Assembly: GCF_001757105.1 (NCBI RefSeq) | Contig: NZ_MDHN01000003.1 | Coordinates: forward strand, 1 to 64,000 | Length of the DNA: 64,000 nucleotides | Direction: 5' to 3' | Source: Alteromonas confluentis | Lineage (GTDB): Bacteria > Pseudomonadota > Gammaproteobacteria > Enterobacterales > Alteromonadaceae | Shown: one piece after another, positions 8,301-15,907 of the stretch | Numbering within the stretch: the first letter of the stretch is position 1 | Layout: every line of letters starts with the position of its first letter | The notes under the pieces: model-generated | What the model was told of the DNA's origin: nothing | The model's database searches: none | Seen by the model: only the letters and a program-made list of their open reading frames with translations | Position numbers and translations under genes: made by a program

Positions 8301-9021
8301 AATTACCTTTAAAACAAAGTTAATAAATGTGTCAGATAAGGCCGATGTTATTGTAGGTAATCTGGGTAGATTTTCCGATAAAATTATATCAACCACGACT
8401 GACAAGCTGCATGGTATATCTGTAGGTATTACCGTTGCCAAAAGAGGCGATATTGAATTTAAGAACATAACAGTTTCAGACAGAAGCGGCTATGAAAATG
8501 CAATTGGGAAATCGCTTGGTAGTAATCCAACAGATCAGCAGAAAGGCGTTTTCACTGAATTTGCTGGCCGGGACTATGCTCAAAAGTATCTTAATTGGGA
8601 ATGTATTTATTGTGTTAAAGATACCGTTCCCCAAGGCGTAGATAATATTTTTAAAGATGAATACGGTAATTATATTATCCAGGAAACGAAATGGATTTCG
8701 GCAGCGACCAATGTTGGCTCCGGTTCGCTCAGCGACTGGACGTCAAACGGTCAGAAATATAAACAAATGTCGGAGGAGTGGATTTTTGGTGTTAATAATC
8801 GTGGCGATAATTCTGCATTAAGCCGCTCTAATCTCCCTACTGGTCTACTTCCGCAGTTATTAAAGGCTCGTGCAGAAGGTAAAATACGTACACAATTAGT
8901 AGTCATGAAACCCAAACACTTAGGGGCTGGAGTTACAAAAGGTTTATCCAGCCACAAACAACTGGGAGCAAATGCCGGTTTACCATTAAACGATATCGTG
9001 ATCATAGAATTGGGTAATTAA
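5341..9021 (+). CDS. Secreted polymorphic toxin: GWACQ repeats, Rhs-type transglutaminase-like module, PD-(D/E)XK nuclease tip
   Basis: A 1226-aa exported protein. Residues 1-23 are a Sec signal peptide (cleavage after SHA). Two repeats of about 115 aa follow (26-140 and 147-260). Each starts with GNID and contains GWACQ, a Gly-rich VHVYSGG or IHIFAGG strand, an ANKSS segment and VHGIS; the Cys pairs suggest disulfides. Residues 275-400 match the transglutaminase-like domain of Rhs-linked proteins (DWLGVE, ILSHAGLG, THHWVNL, IDPTLK) without the catalytic Cys. Residues 761-864 (SLEHSLF to RYMINGVNGG) belong to the same module. No YD repeats are present. A hydrophobic pre-toxin stretch follows. 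The C-terminal 150 residues carry D1101, E1115-T-K1117 and KQMSEEW, an endonuclease-fold signature. Nuclease activity and delivery are inferred. Confidence 0.75.
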   Translation: MAAKGLLQSLLLSAFLFPLTSHATTFVKGNIDAPSGNNTSFTIKGWACQTERNQSINVHVYSGGRAGLGGRFLTSATANKSSAQGIANACNNSVTTNNRFSINLTQEQIYQHRGREIFVHGISVAGTPNEAIAGSGKYKMPLPPVSNVVGNIDALYQSGSKTFVKGWACQQYLDKPIKIHIFAGGQSGNGTLIKSLTANKSSGTNIASACKATGKTYYFNTEIPASHVTAHAGKAIYVHGISPFKTGNRLISKSGVFKLPKIELTDSIKKAALSDLEEYTFEPFYAGQMKGLEAVNVSKSGNSLELSAKLLERALVRLGGGANSIAIDNFKVVRGRIRVNVATLKDWLGVESESYIKLILSHAGLGPTKKSLNGIVYYEFTHHWVNLGGKDIDPTLKRHSKIEKLNMHDDAGVDTQQSASSVFNGSKRGGNGEFYPDVVQLDELLYENEEGVAEYLNSSNVVYGDYISQRKPVGSLKGYSYSSGLPYEIITREELMTLSSRSDPFSFVPEDYKHKIKIEAVTDGFYGLKNIFINVSEATQKSLFIDYVPSDSTMEAKINGFGGILNSPYTATTTKDSIYLKPRVRLGEETVATSIVSLMAGRTQNLTVSFCLGTVCDSKVEHEISVGGVHAIALDAININPDLIAEAPEQLDTLAKEYASNLLDSRFSGPMLSHLGRLYHRHLDIEADRASSVSGALIYNTINEAIISLNLSTRNEGGKKILSLGSRQIDAPRLKYSVAPTSVDNNFSQAPILFGLGVTASSLEHSLFAKTLGWQTESTMSVLRYAGMNEEPIFVLSKSNFDALKSKLSYDTSTINTFKQAVNSGYLIIAPQGPQTILGRPYTAYIRLHQDTGGGRYMINGVNGGIGMLDDLSLYETNRTLGDYVDSFSNFVPIAGSAVLDGILMGDRNEKLYETTLEMEIADASSTVTEWVVVGDIRNIAYDLYDFSEGQGSYLNLGVSVIAVLPYGDVAKTGYKYTDKALSAAGLITFKTKLINVSDKADVIVGNLGRFSDKIISTTTDKLHGISVGITVAKRGDIEFKNITVSDRSGYENAIGKSLGSNPTDQQKGVFTEFAGRDYAQKYLNWECIYCVKDTVPQGVDNIFKDEYGNYIIQETKWISAATNVGSGSLSDWTSNGQKYKQMSEEWIFGVNNRGDNSALSRSNLPTGLLPQLLKARAEGKIRTQLVVMKPKHLGAGVTKGLSSHKQLGANAGLPLNDIVIIELGN

Positions 9022-9036
9022 GAGAGTGAAATACTT

Positions 9037-9834
9037 ATGAAAGCAGTTGATGAGTTAACCCTTCGCCTGCGAGAAGAATTACTTTGTGCGAATCATGGTG
9101 GTCAAATAGCGGATATTAGTACAAGGCACACTGCGATTAGTCATCAATTAGTGGCCAATGCTTGGTTTTCTGCTTTTGTGTATGCAAAGGCATTGAGCAA
9201 TGATAACGCGCTACTGTATTCGCAGCGTGCCGATGATTATTATCAAAAAGCTTTTGATGTGCATCCGCCCGGACAATTGTATCACCTAACTCAAATGTAC
9301 ATTAACGCAGTTTTGCGTGGCGATGATACCCGACTGGATTTGGCTAAACACATAGCAATTATGGCATATGATAAGACACAAGATGTTCAATCAAGTGTCA
9401 TGGAAATTGTGACGGCGTTACTTGCTGTTAACCAATCCGTAACGCATTTTCTACCACAACTGACTAGTGAAGAAAAACACAAGTCTGACTTAGTGCCTTT
9501 TGGTAGTACCGGCGCAGTAAGGGCTATATTATCTAATGATGAACCGGCGCTTATTAATAGTGTAGATGAACTTTTAACCATTCATGCCAAACGTGCAAGT
9601 AATTTACGCTCTTCTATAGGTATTGGGTCTTCTAACGCAGTAATCTGCCGTATGGCGATTTTACTTTGCGAGGCGGCAAGTCATCGCGGAATAAATATCA
9701 AGGATAAACTAAGCAAACGCCGTCAAAAGATGAGTTTAAGAATGCAATATCCATCGGAGTTTCCAGAGGTTGATAAAAATATCAAAATGCCGCTGGAAGT
9801 GGATTTCTTAACAGGTCAGGCTTTTCTCAAATAA
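9037..9834 (+). CDS. Probable immunity protein for the upstream nuclease toxin (Imm49-like)
   Basis: A 265-aa, mainly helical protein with no signal peptide, so it should act in the cytoplasm. Its gene begins 15 bp after the toxin stop codon, with GAGAG before the ATG, and ends just before a strong terminator. It is thus the only gene co-transcribed downstream of the toxin, the standard immunity position. The pattern of a helical N-terminal half, then AILSNDEPALINSVDELL, then a helical hydrophobic segment ending near EYP-like SEFPEVD recalls the Imm49 immunity family. That family call is from memory of the pattern and is tentative; the immunity role rests on context. Confidence 0.6.
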   Translation: MKAVDELTLRLREELLCANHGGQIADISTRHTAISHQLVANAWFSAFVYAKALSNDNALLYSQRADDYYQKAFDVHPPGQLYHLTQMYINAVLRGDDTRLDLAKHIAIMAYDKTQDVQSSVMEIVTALLAVNQSVTHFLPQLTSEEKHKSDLVPFGSTGAVRAILSNDEPALINSVDELLTIHAKRASNLRSSIGIGSSNAVICRMAILLCEAASHRGINIKDKLSKRRQKMSLRMQYPSEFPEVDKNIKMPLEVDFLTGQAFLK

Positions 9835-9853
9835 ACTGGATTACAGGTCATGT

Positions 9854-9880
9854 AGGGACATTTCTTAATGTCCCTTTTTT
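9854..9880 (+). terminator. Rho-independent terminator of the toxin-immunity unit
   Basis: AGGGACAT at 9854-9861, a 6-base loop, and ATGTCCCT at 9868-9875 form a perfect 8-bp stem followed by five further T. It lies 20 bp after the immunity gene and closes the accessory operon. Confidence 0.9.
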
Positions 9881-9935
9881 ATAACTTTCCGATACATGTA
9901 TGTCTGCTTCTCGCTCAAACCAGACACCCCAACCA

Positions 9936-10772
9936 CTACTGCCTCTTGTTAATCAACGCGGTTATTTGTTCATCCAAAATAATATTTAGCTCGTCCATCA
10001 CCAAGGTGGCGGTTTCAAAATAGGTTTTGGCAGGTACTGTCGTTTTATCACTGTCGATAAATTCGCGCTTAATGAGGGCGAGGAAATCATTGCAGTTTTC
10101 TCTTGCGTGACGTACTTGGCTTAAGTTTTCTGATAGAGATCGTGTTTCAATTTGCCGGAAAACCCGATCGGTAAGGTTGCCTATTTTTTCTTGCAGATAA
10201 CCAAGTTTCACTTTATCAATCTGCGTGCTGCCGCCTTTAGTGGCGACAGCCGAGCCGGTTGCCCTGGCCTGCCCGACGAATTCAATGGCGAAAGGAAAAT
10301 CATGCCACACGAATTGACTGAGTTCTGGGTCTTGATCGTTTGAAAGAAACTGAAATTCCTCTGCCACATCTTCAAGAATGTACAACAGGTTTTCGATTAA
10401 ATTTGTGTGCTGTACAAAACTGTTTGGTACCGTGAGTGTCATATAGGTGCCACTTAAGCGCTGCCAATGGTCCATGTAGCTTTGCCATCGGGATTGCTTG
10501 ATAAGGTCGGTGGATGAGCTCAATCGCTGGATGGCTTGTTGAATGCTTTCCTGCAGCGCGATGATATGTTGTTCCGATTCGGCATTTCCTTGCAGAAACG
10601 TGGCGGTGTGCCCTCTGTGCTTTTGCGAAAACCCTATCAGGCTTTTCACATCTCTCGCGTAAATCAATACTTGCTGAGCCCGCTTCTTATCTTCCTTTTT
10701 ACGATACTGGCGCTGAAACACAATTAAGGCCACCAGAAGTAAAACCATAAACGCGATAATGGCAATTAACAT
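9936..10772 (-). CDS. Membrane-anchored protein with NIT-like helical sensor domain
   Basis: 278 aa. Residues 2-19 form one membrane helix, followed by the basic RQYRKKEDKKR, which by the positive-inside rule places the rest in the cytoplasm. The soluble part is helical and contains KHRGHTATFLQGN (about residue 51), close to the Q-x-x-R-G-x-S segment of nitrate/nitrite-sensing NIT domains. The NIT assignment is tentative. It is the second gene of a unit with the methyl-accepting protein upstream (6-bp gap). It may supply that receptor with its sensing function, since the receptor itself lacks a sizeable input domain. Confidence 0.55.
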   Translation of the reverse strand: MLIAIIAFMVLLLVALIVFQRQYRKKEDKKRAQQVLIYARDVKSLIGFSQKHRGHTATFLQGNAESEQHIIALQESIQQAIQRLSSSTDLIKQSRWQSYMDHWQRLSGTYMTLTVPNSFVQHTNLIENLLYILEDVAEEFQFLSNDQDPELSQFVWHDFPFAIEFVGQARATGSAVATKGGSTQIDKVKLGYLQEKIGNLTDRVFRQIETRSLSENLSQVRHARENCNDFLALIKREFIDSDKTTVPAKTYFETATLVMDELNIILDEQITALINKRQ

Positions 10773-10778
10773 AATGCA

Positions 10779-11936
10779 TCAGTCCTTTAAAGCGAGTGAA
10801 CGGAGGTATTCAGCGACGGTTGACGTTTGTTTTGCCAATTGCGCGTTATCATTCGAACTTTCTACTACCTTCTCAATATTCCTAGATATCTCTTCGGTTG
10901 CCAGGCTTTGTTGACTGGTAATATCTGCAATATCCGCAACTTGCTGCTGCACTATTTCTGATTCGTGGCTAATACTGTCTAAAAGTGTACTGGCCTCTTC
11001 GGCTTTAATAAAACACGCCCTCGCCCGTTCAGTTACCGATTCCATGCTTGCCAGTACCAAATCACGCTCGTTAACCAATTCTCCCACTCTGCTGTTTATA
11101 ACTTCAGCCGATTGGCGGCAATCTTCGGCAAGGTTTCTCACTTCATCTGCCACCACGGCAAAACCTCTTCCGGCTTCTCCGGCCCGGGCGGCTTCGATAG
11201 AGGCGTTCAGAGCGAGTAGATTGGTTTGCTCGGCTATTTTTTGAATAGAGCCGGTAAGCTCCATCACTTTTTCCATACTGTTATTCAGTCGTTCGAGTGC
11301 GCCTTGCGTATTAATTACGTCAGATTCCACTTGAGCAAACTCAGTGGTTAACGATGCCACCCGCGTTTTACCGGCTTCGGAATGGGTTCTGGCATTAATA
11401 GCAGCCTGATTGACCTGCTCAAAGGTATCAACAACGCCTGCGAGGGATTGGGTTAGCTCGTTTACAGCTGCAGCAGTAGAGGTCGTTGCGGCAGACTGTG
11501 TAGTGGCATTATCGGCCACTTTCATCACTGAAGTGATCATCTGGTCGGCGGAATAGCGCATTTCAGATAAGAACTCTTCAAGATGCTCACGCTTACGACT
11601 CATCTCTTTAAGTACGTCAAAAATTACTTTCACATGAGCAGGCAGTAGCCATTCGTTGGCGGGTAAGTTCCGATAACTTTCAGGATCACTCAGTGTCTTT
11701 GTCAGTAAGTTGTCCAGAGAATGAAGCTGGTTAGCGAGTAAAAATGAATGAGAAGCACTGAGCCAAATCATCAATACTGCGCAAATTATCGGGGCAAAAA
11801 GAAAGTCAGGCGGGGCGATAAGAATAAATACAAAACCCGCAGCGATGATAAAAGAAACCAGTGCTGTGGCGTGTTTCAAACCAAATGCATTAATGATGGA
11901 TTTGCTCGGCCACAGTAAAAATGTCGGCATAGGCAA
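10779..11936 (-). CDS. Methyl-accepting chemotaxis protein with minimal input domain
   Basis: A 385-aa chemoreceptor. Two membrane helices (about 22-41 and 46-66) are joined by only four or five residues, so there is no periplasmic ligand domain. No clear HAMP domain is seen before the signalling coiled coil, which starts near residue 110. The conserved hairpin tip that binds CheA and CheW is intact at about 233-271 ([20 protein letters not shown], then [16 protein letters not shown]). No C-terminal CheR-binding pentapeptide is present. It is the first gene of a two-gene unit with the NIT-like protein, which may provide the input. Confidence 0.9.
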   Translation of the reverse strand: MPMPTFLLWPSKSIINAFGLKHATALVSFIIAAGFVFILIAPPDFLFAPIICAVLMIWLSASHSFLLANQLHSLDNLLTKTLSDPESYRNLPANEWLLPAHVKVIFDVLKEMSRKREHLEEFLSEMRYSADQMITSVMKVADNATTQSAATTSTAAAVNELTQSLAGVVDTFEQVNQAAINARTHSEAGKTRVASLTTEFAQVESDVINTQGALERLNNSMEKVMELTGSIQKIAEQTNLLALNASIEAARAGEAGRGFAVVADEVRNLAEDCRQSAEVINSRVGELVNERDLVLASMESVTERARACFIKAEEASTLLDSISHESEIVQQQVADIADITSQQSLATEEISRNIEKVVESSNDNAQLAKQTSTVAEYLRSLALKD

Positions 11937-12113
11937 CCTGTATTGAAAAGTTTAGCGCTACTGCACTGCAGCAATTGTCATTCCAGATTAGGATGCCCAA
12001 AAAACCTGTAAAATCAATGAATAAAAATTTAGTCAATGCTTTTATCAATATCAATGCACTAACATAGACATGTTAGTGCACCGAAATGATACTGAAGCTT
12101 TAACCGTTTTGGT

Positions 12114-12914
12114 TTACCAAAGAGCTAAAGTGGCAGTTTTACCTGCAATATCTGTTTGCTCTACCCTACTCGCTTTTTGATTTGCCAGGCCATAACAAAC
12201 ATGCAGCGGCAATAAATGCTCTTCTCTGGGATGACAGAAACGGGCATGGGGCGCTGTGGTCTCCCAATTGATTAATCGCTCAGCACGCTGCCCTTCGGAC
12301 AGCGATTCGCTTTCAACGGTTTCCTTAAGCCAGTATTGGAACGCATCGTTTTGTTCATCGGCACTTGGTATGTGTCTGAAAAACGCTTTCATGTTGTGAA
12401 AAGAAAAGCCAGAACCAATCACCAAGGTATCAGTCAGGTCGGCAGCTTGCAGCGCTTCACCCAGCCGTACATGCAACGACGCATTCAGACTGGCTGCCAG
12501 CGAAAGCTGCACAACCGGAACATCTGCATCGGGATACATAAGTTTTAACGGCACAAACATGCCGTGGTCGTAACCTCGCTTCGGATCGATGGCTATTTTC
12601 GTACCACTTTTCCAGGCGGCCTCGCTTAATGCTGCAGCAAACTCAGGATCACCTTCTGCGGGATACTGGATACGGTACGCTTCCTCAGGAAAACCGTAAT
12701 AATCGTAAATCAGGTCAGGCTGCGGATTACCCGTAACGGTAAAACTGGATTCTTCCCAGTGCGCACTGATCAACAAAATTCGCTTCGGTTTCGCTATCGT
12801 TGCAGTTACCGCTTTTAACTGTTCTACCATATGCTGGTGAGATGGCTCACCGAGCAAGGGAAATGGGCCGCCGCCGTGGGAAAGATAAAGAATATTTGAT
12901 GGCGTCATTGTCAT
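12114..12914 (-). CDS. ygiD: DODA-type extradiol dioxygenase (4,5-DOPA dioxygenase-like, YgiD)
   Basis: A 266-aa class III extradiol ring-cleavage enzyme of the LigB/DODA superfamily; E. coli YgiD opens the catechol ring of L-DOPA. The metal-site histidines are in LSHGGGP, ISAHWEE and GYDHGMFVPL, and the family segment GSGFSFHNM follows. Length matches YgiD. The gene is 120 bp downstream of the PNPOx-like gene and may be the last gene of its transcript. The physiological substrate is unknown. Confidence 0.85.
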   Translation of the reverse strand: MTMTPSNILYLSHGGGPFPLLGEPSHQHMVEQLKAVTATIAKPKRILLISAHWEESSFTVTGNPQPDLIYDYYGFPEEAYRIQYPAEGDPEFAAALSEAAWKSGTKIAIDPKRGYDHGMFVPLKLMYPDADVPVVQLSLAASLNASLHVRLGEALQAADLTDTLVIGSGFSFHNMKAFFRHIPSADEQNDAFQYWLKETVESESLSEGQRAERLINWETTAPHARFCHPREEHLLPLHVCYGLANQKASRVEQTDIAGKTATLALW

Positions 12915-13034
12915 GATGTTACCTCATGGTTTAGCTGATCCACATCAGCCTGTTCATGCAACAAATGATACGCTTCTAATGACAATTGTCCTTGTCCTAA
13001 AATCGGACATAAAAGTCTATTTAATGGAATGATG

Positions 13035-13610
13035 TCAGGGAATGACAGACACTGAAGACCACTGTCCGTCTTGCAGTTGATGAAGTTCACGATACTGCGG
13101 GTTAGCTTTGAGATTAAGGTAATCAACTTCGACAACATGAAAGTTAATCTGGCAAAAATGCGGCGCTGGAGACGAATTGTCTTGCACTGTAGCCTGTAAT
13201 GGGCCGTCATCCACACGACGCGTTTTAGGCTCCCCCCAGAGAAATTGCTTTTTCCCCTGCGCTGATAGTGCCTTCCACTGGGAAGTGAGATCCACGCCAT
13301 CAATACCGTGCACCAGAATGGTAGTAGAACAAGCGAAACGGAATTGCTCTCTGCTGCGGGTGAAATACCAGCAAATGGAAGCACGCGGATCGCCCCTCAA
13401 TTCTGCGATTTTTGGTGTACGGAGATCTGAAATCACCGACAGCACAGCGCTGTCGGCATCTAAAGAACGAAAAACCAATGTGCGGTTTTGTGGCACGCCA
13501 GACTCATCAATTGTCGCCACCTGGAGAAAGCGACTTTCCGGCGTGTCTTTACTGATCTGCAAACTTTTTTGCAATCGAGTAGCCCAAAGCGGTTGGGTAT
13601 TAATCAGCAC
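13035..13610 (-). CDS. Pyridoxamine 5'-phosphate oxidase-like FMN-binding protein (Alr4036 type)
   Basis: A 191-aa protein with the split-barrel flavin-binding fold. It shows SRFLQVATIDESGVPQNRT near residue 26 and the DLRTPKIAEL and ASICWYF segments of PNPOx-related proteins. It is not PdxH, which is longer and has a conserved C-terminal Arg-rich segment. The start is a GTG at 13610 that lies inside the end of tatD (11-bp overlap), so the two are probably translationally coupled. Reaction and substrate are unknown. Confidence 0.8.
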   Translation of the reverse strand: MLINTQPLWATRLQKSLQISKDTPESRFLQVATIDESGVPQNRTLVFRSLDADSAVLSVISDLRTPKIAELRGDPRASICWYFTRSREQFRFACSTTILVHGIDGVDLTSQWKALSAQGKKQFLWGEPKTRRVDDGPLQATVQDNSSPAPHFCQINFHVVEVDYLNLKANPQYRELHQLQDGQWSSVSVIP

Positions 13611-14376
13611 GTTGAGTCCGGTTGAACAAGCGGTAAAAGTTTTCAGTGGTCTGACGGGCCAATTCTTCTACCGTTACCCCTTTCAGTTCGGCGATAAACT
13701 CAGCCACTTCTACCACATAGCCTGGTTGATTTTGTTTACCACGATGCGGCACTGGAGCCAGCCAGGGTGAGTCGGTTTCAATTAATAACCTGTCTAGCGG
13801 TAATGCTTTTACCACTTCACGCAATTCATCGGCAGAATTAAACGTAACGATGCCTGAAATCGACACGTAGAAACCCATTTCAATAGCCGCTTGTGCCATT
13901 TCCAGACTTTCGGTGAAGCAATGCAACACGCCGATGGTGTCAGGATCTTTATATTCCTTAAGAAGATTCAGCGTATCTTCCCTGGCGTCACGAGTATGAA
14001 TGATCAACGGCTTTTTGAGCGCGTTAGCCACTTTGATGTGGTCGATAAACGAACTGAGCTGTACTTCACGGGTATCGGCGCTGTAAAAGTAATCCAGCCC
14101 AGTTTCACCAATAGCGACAACTTCAGGTTTATCAGCTTTTTCTAATAGCGTTTGATAATCGCAGGCATCCTCCTGATGAAGCGGATGCACACCACAAGAC
14201 ACCGATACATCGGGATACCCTTTTACCTTGTCATACATGTCGTCGAAATCGTTCACCGCTACGCAAACACAAAGAAAATGCTCGACGCCACGCTGGCGAG
14301 CGAATTTCAGGGTTTCTCCAAGCTCAGCATCGTCCATTTTTAAACGGTCTAAGTGACAGTGAGAGTCTACAAACAA
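13600..14376 (-). CDS. TatD family metal-dependent hydrolase
   Basis: A 258-aa TIM-barrel hydrolase of the YcfH/TatD group, nucleases with two bound metals. Ligands are visible in order: DSHCHLD at the start, GETGLDY, IIHTRDA, LHCFT and ETDSPWLAP. Full length. It follows holB by 23 bp, as ycfH follows holB in E. coli, and overlaps the downstream PNPOx-like gene. Confidence 0.92.
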   Translation of the reverse strand: MFVDSHCHLDRLKMDDAELGETLKFARQRGVEHFLCVCVAVNDFDDMYDKVKGYPDVSVSCGVHPLHQEDACDYQTLLEKADKPEVVAIGETGLDYFYSADTREVQLSSFIDHIKVANALKKPLIIHTRDAREDTLNLLKEYKDPDTIGVLHCFTESLEMAQAAIEMGFYVSISGIVTFNSADELREVVKALPLDRLLIETDSPWLAPVPHRGKQNQPGYVVEVAEFIAELKGVTVEELARQTTENFYRLFNRTQRAD

Positions 14377-14399
14377 AATGACTTACCTTTCTATAAAAT

Positions 14400-15290
14400 T
14401 TAAAGTGGATTAACCGCGAATACATCCAGCACGCCGGTAAGAATAACGGTTTTATTCACACCCGGGTGCTCAAAATGTTTCAGCGCCTGCTGACAGTAAG
14501 AATACGCCTCGTAATCGGCTGGCAGAAGACTTTGTACGTACTTTTCATGGGCAGCGGATTGCAGCCAACTCACCACTTGCTTACCACTGTCCTGCCACTT
14601 CGATGCGAGCTGTACAGACGAATCAGCCCCTGACATCAATCTAGCAATGCCTTCCTGGAATTCACTGAATGAGAGCCCTTTAGACTCATCTTCCAAGCTG
14701 GCTTTCACTAAAAACGGCGAATTGCCATATGCTTTCAATGTGGCAGGCGTGACATCGTTGTGCCCCTGCCCGGCTAACCAGTTCAGTGTTTCACCCTCTG
14801 CTGGTAACTTGAGTACGTGCTTCTCAGAACGACTAAGAATCGTGGGTAGCAACGCATTTAATTTACTGGCTAAGAGTATGAGATAGGTATTGGTGGTCGG
14901 TTCTTCAAGGGTTTTCAGCAAGGCATTTGAAGCGGCTTCTGTCATGGTATCGGCGTGATGTATGACTAATACCTTGTTGTGACCCAACTGCGCGGTGCCT
15001 GAGAGTTTTGCAATGCCGCCACGAATGGTATCTACACCAATTTGCTTTTCACTAACCAAAGGGTGAAAGTCTGGGTGGTTCCCGGCAGCAAACAGCTGAC
15101 AGCTTTGACATGCGCCACAACTGCCCTGCGCAGTTAATTGCTTACACAGCAGTGATTTGGCCAGTTCATCAGCCAAGGCAGTCTTACCCAATCCTACTGG
15201 ACCAGAAAGTAGTAACGCATGGTGCAACGTCTGCGACTGAAGACGACGTATAAACTGCGAATAAACCGATTGGAACCAGGGCAGCATCAT
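14400..15290 (-). CDS. holB: DNA polymerase III subunit delta'
   Basis: A 296-aa clamp-loader subunit that, with delta and the DnaX subunits, opens the sliding clamp. The AAA+ domain has GPVGLGKTAL (P-loop), a four-cysteine zinc module (CGACQSC with the earlier LLCK), the ALLKTLEEP segment and the SRSEK sensor. As in other delta' proteins, it is probably not an ATPase. Its start overlaps the tmk stop by 4 bp (ATGA type), the usual gammaproteobacterial tmk-holB coupling. Confidence 0.93.
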   Translation of the reverse strand: MMLPWFQSVYSQFIRRLQSQTLHHALLLSGPVGLGKTALADELAKSLLCKQLTAQGSCGACQSCQLFAAGNHPDFHPLVSEKQIGVDTIRGGIAKLSGTAQLGHNKVLVIHHADTMTEAASNALLKTLEEPTTNTYLILLASKLNALLPTILSRSEKHVLKLPAEGETLNWLAGQGHNDVTPATLKAYGNSPFLVKASLEDESKGLSFSEFQEGIARLMSGADSSVQLASKWQDSGKQVVSWLQSAAHEKYVQSLLPADYEAYSYCQQALKHFEHPGVNKTVILTGVLDVFAVNPL

Positions 15291-15904
15291 GCCAATCGAG
15301 CCTTCAACGCGGCAACCACATCCTCGTGTACCTTTGCCATAGGCTGCATGGCATTAATTGTAACGGTAGTGGAAGATGCTTGCGCGAGTTGCAAATACTT
15401 GTCACGAGTACGCTGGAAGAAATCCATACCCGAACGCTCAATACGATCGAGTTCACCACGGCCCCGGGCACGTTTCAAACCTTCTTCGGGGTCGACATCA
15501 AGATACAATGTTAAGTCTGGTTCGAAGCCCTGCAAACACAATGTGCGAAGTGCCATCAATTTGTCTTCAGGAATTTGTCTGCCACCGCCCTGATAAGCCA
15601 ATGAGCTCATATCGTGGCGGTCACCAAGCACCCATTCGCCTTTGGACATTGCCGGATGAATCACATTCACCAGCAACTGTCTGCGAGCCGCATACATCAG
15701 CATCAGTTCCGTTTCTTCGGCAACAGTTTCCTGCCAATCGCCTTTCACGCACTCACGAATGGCTTCAGCCATAGGCGTACCACCGGGTTCACGGGTGCAA
15801 ACACACGTTTGACCCAGTGCCTGAATAAAGTTGCGTACAACCTCAATAACAGAGCTCTTACCTGCGCCTTCCAGGCCTTCAATGACAATAAATTTACCTG
15901 ACAT
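15287..15904 (-). CDS. tmk: Thymidylate kinase
   Basis: A 205-aa enzyme that phosphorylates dTMP to dTDP. The P-loop is GLEGAGKSS, followed by REPGGTPMAE, GDRHDMSSLAYQGGGR and the lid RARGRGELDRIE, all typical of the E. coli-type enzyme. It lies 3 bp after mltG and overlaps holB by 4 bp. Confidence 0.95.
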   Translation of the reverse strand: MSGKFIVIEGLEGAGKSSVIEVVRNFIQALGQTCVCTREPGGTPMAEAIRECVKGDWQETVAEETELMLMYAARRQLLVNVIHPAMSKGEWVLGDRHDMSSLAYQGGGRQIPEDKLMALRTLCLQGFEPDLTLYLDVDPEEGLKRARGRGELDRIERSGMDFFQRTRDKYLQLAQASSTTVTINAMQPMAKVHEDVVAALKARLA

Positions 15905-15907
15905 AGT

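Noticed and set aside
5341..9021. Rhs protein reading of the large toxin
   Set aside because: It has the transglutaminase-like module common in Rhs proteins, but no YD repeats and no Rhs core motif were found.
12911..13384. 157-aa minus-strand frame overlapping the PNPOx-like gene
   Set aside because: It is in a different frame of the real 191-aa gene (13035-13610), whose protein is recognisable.
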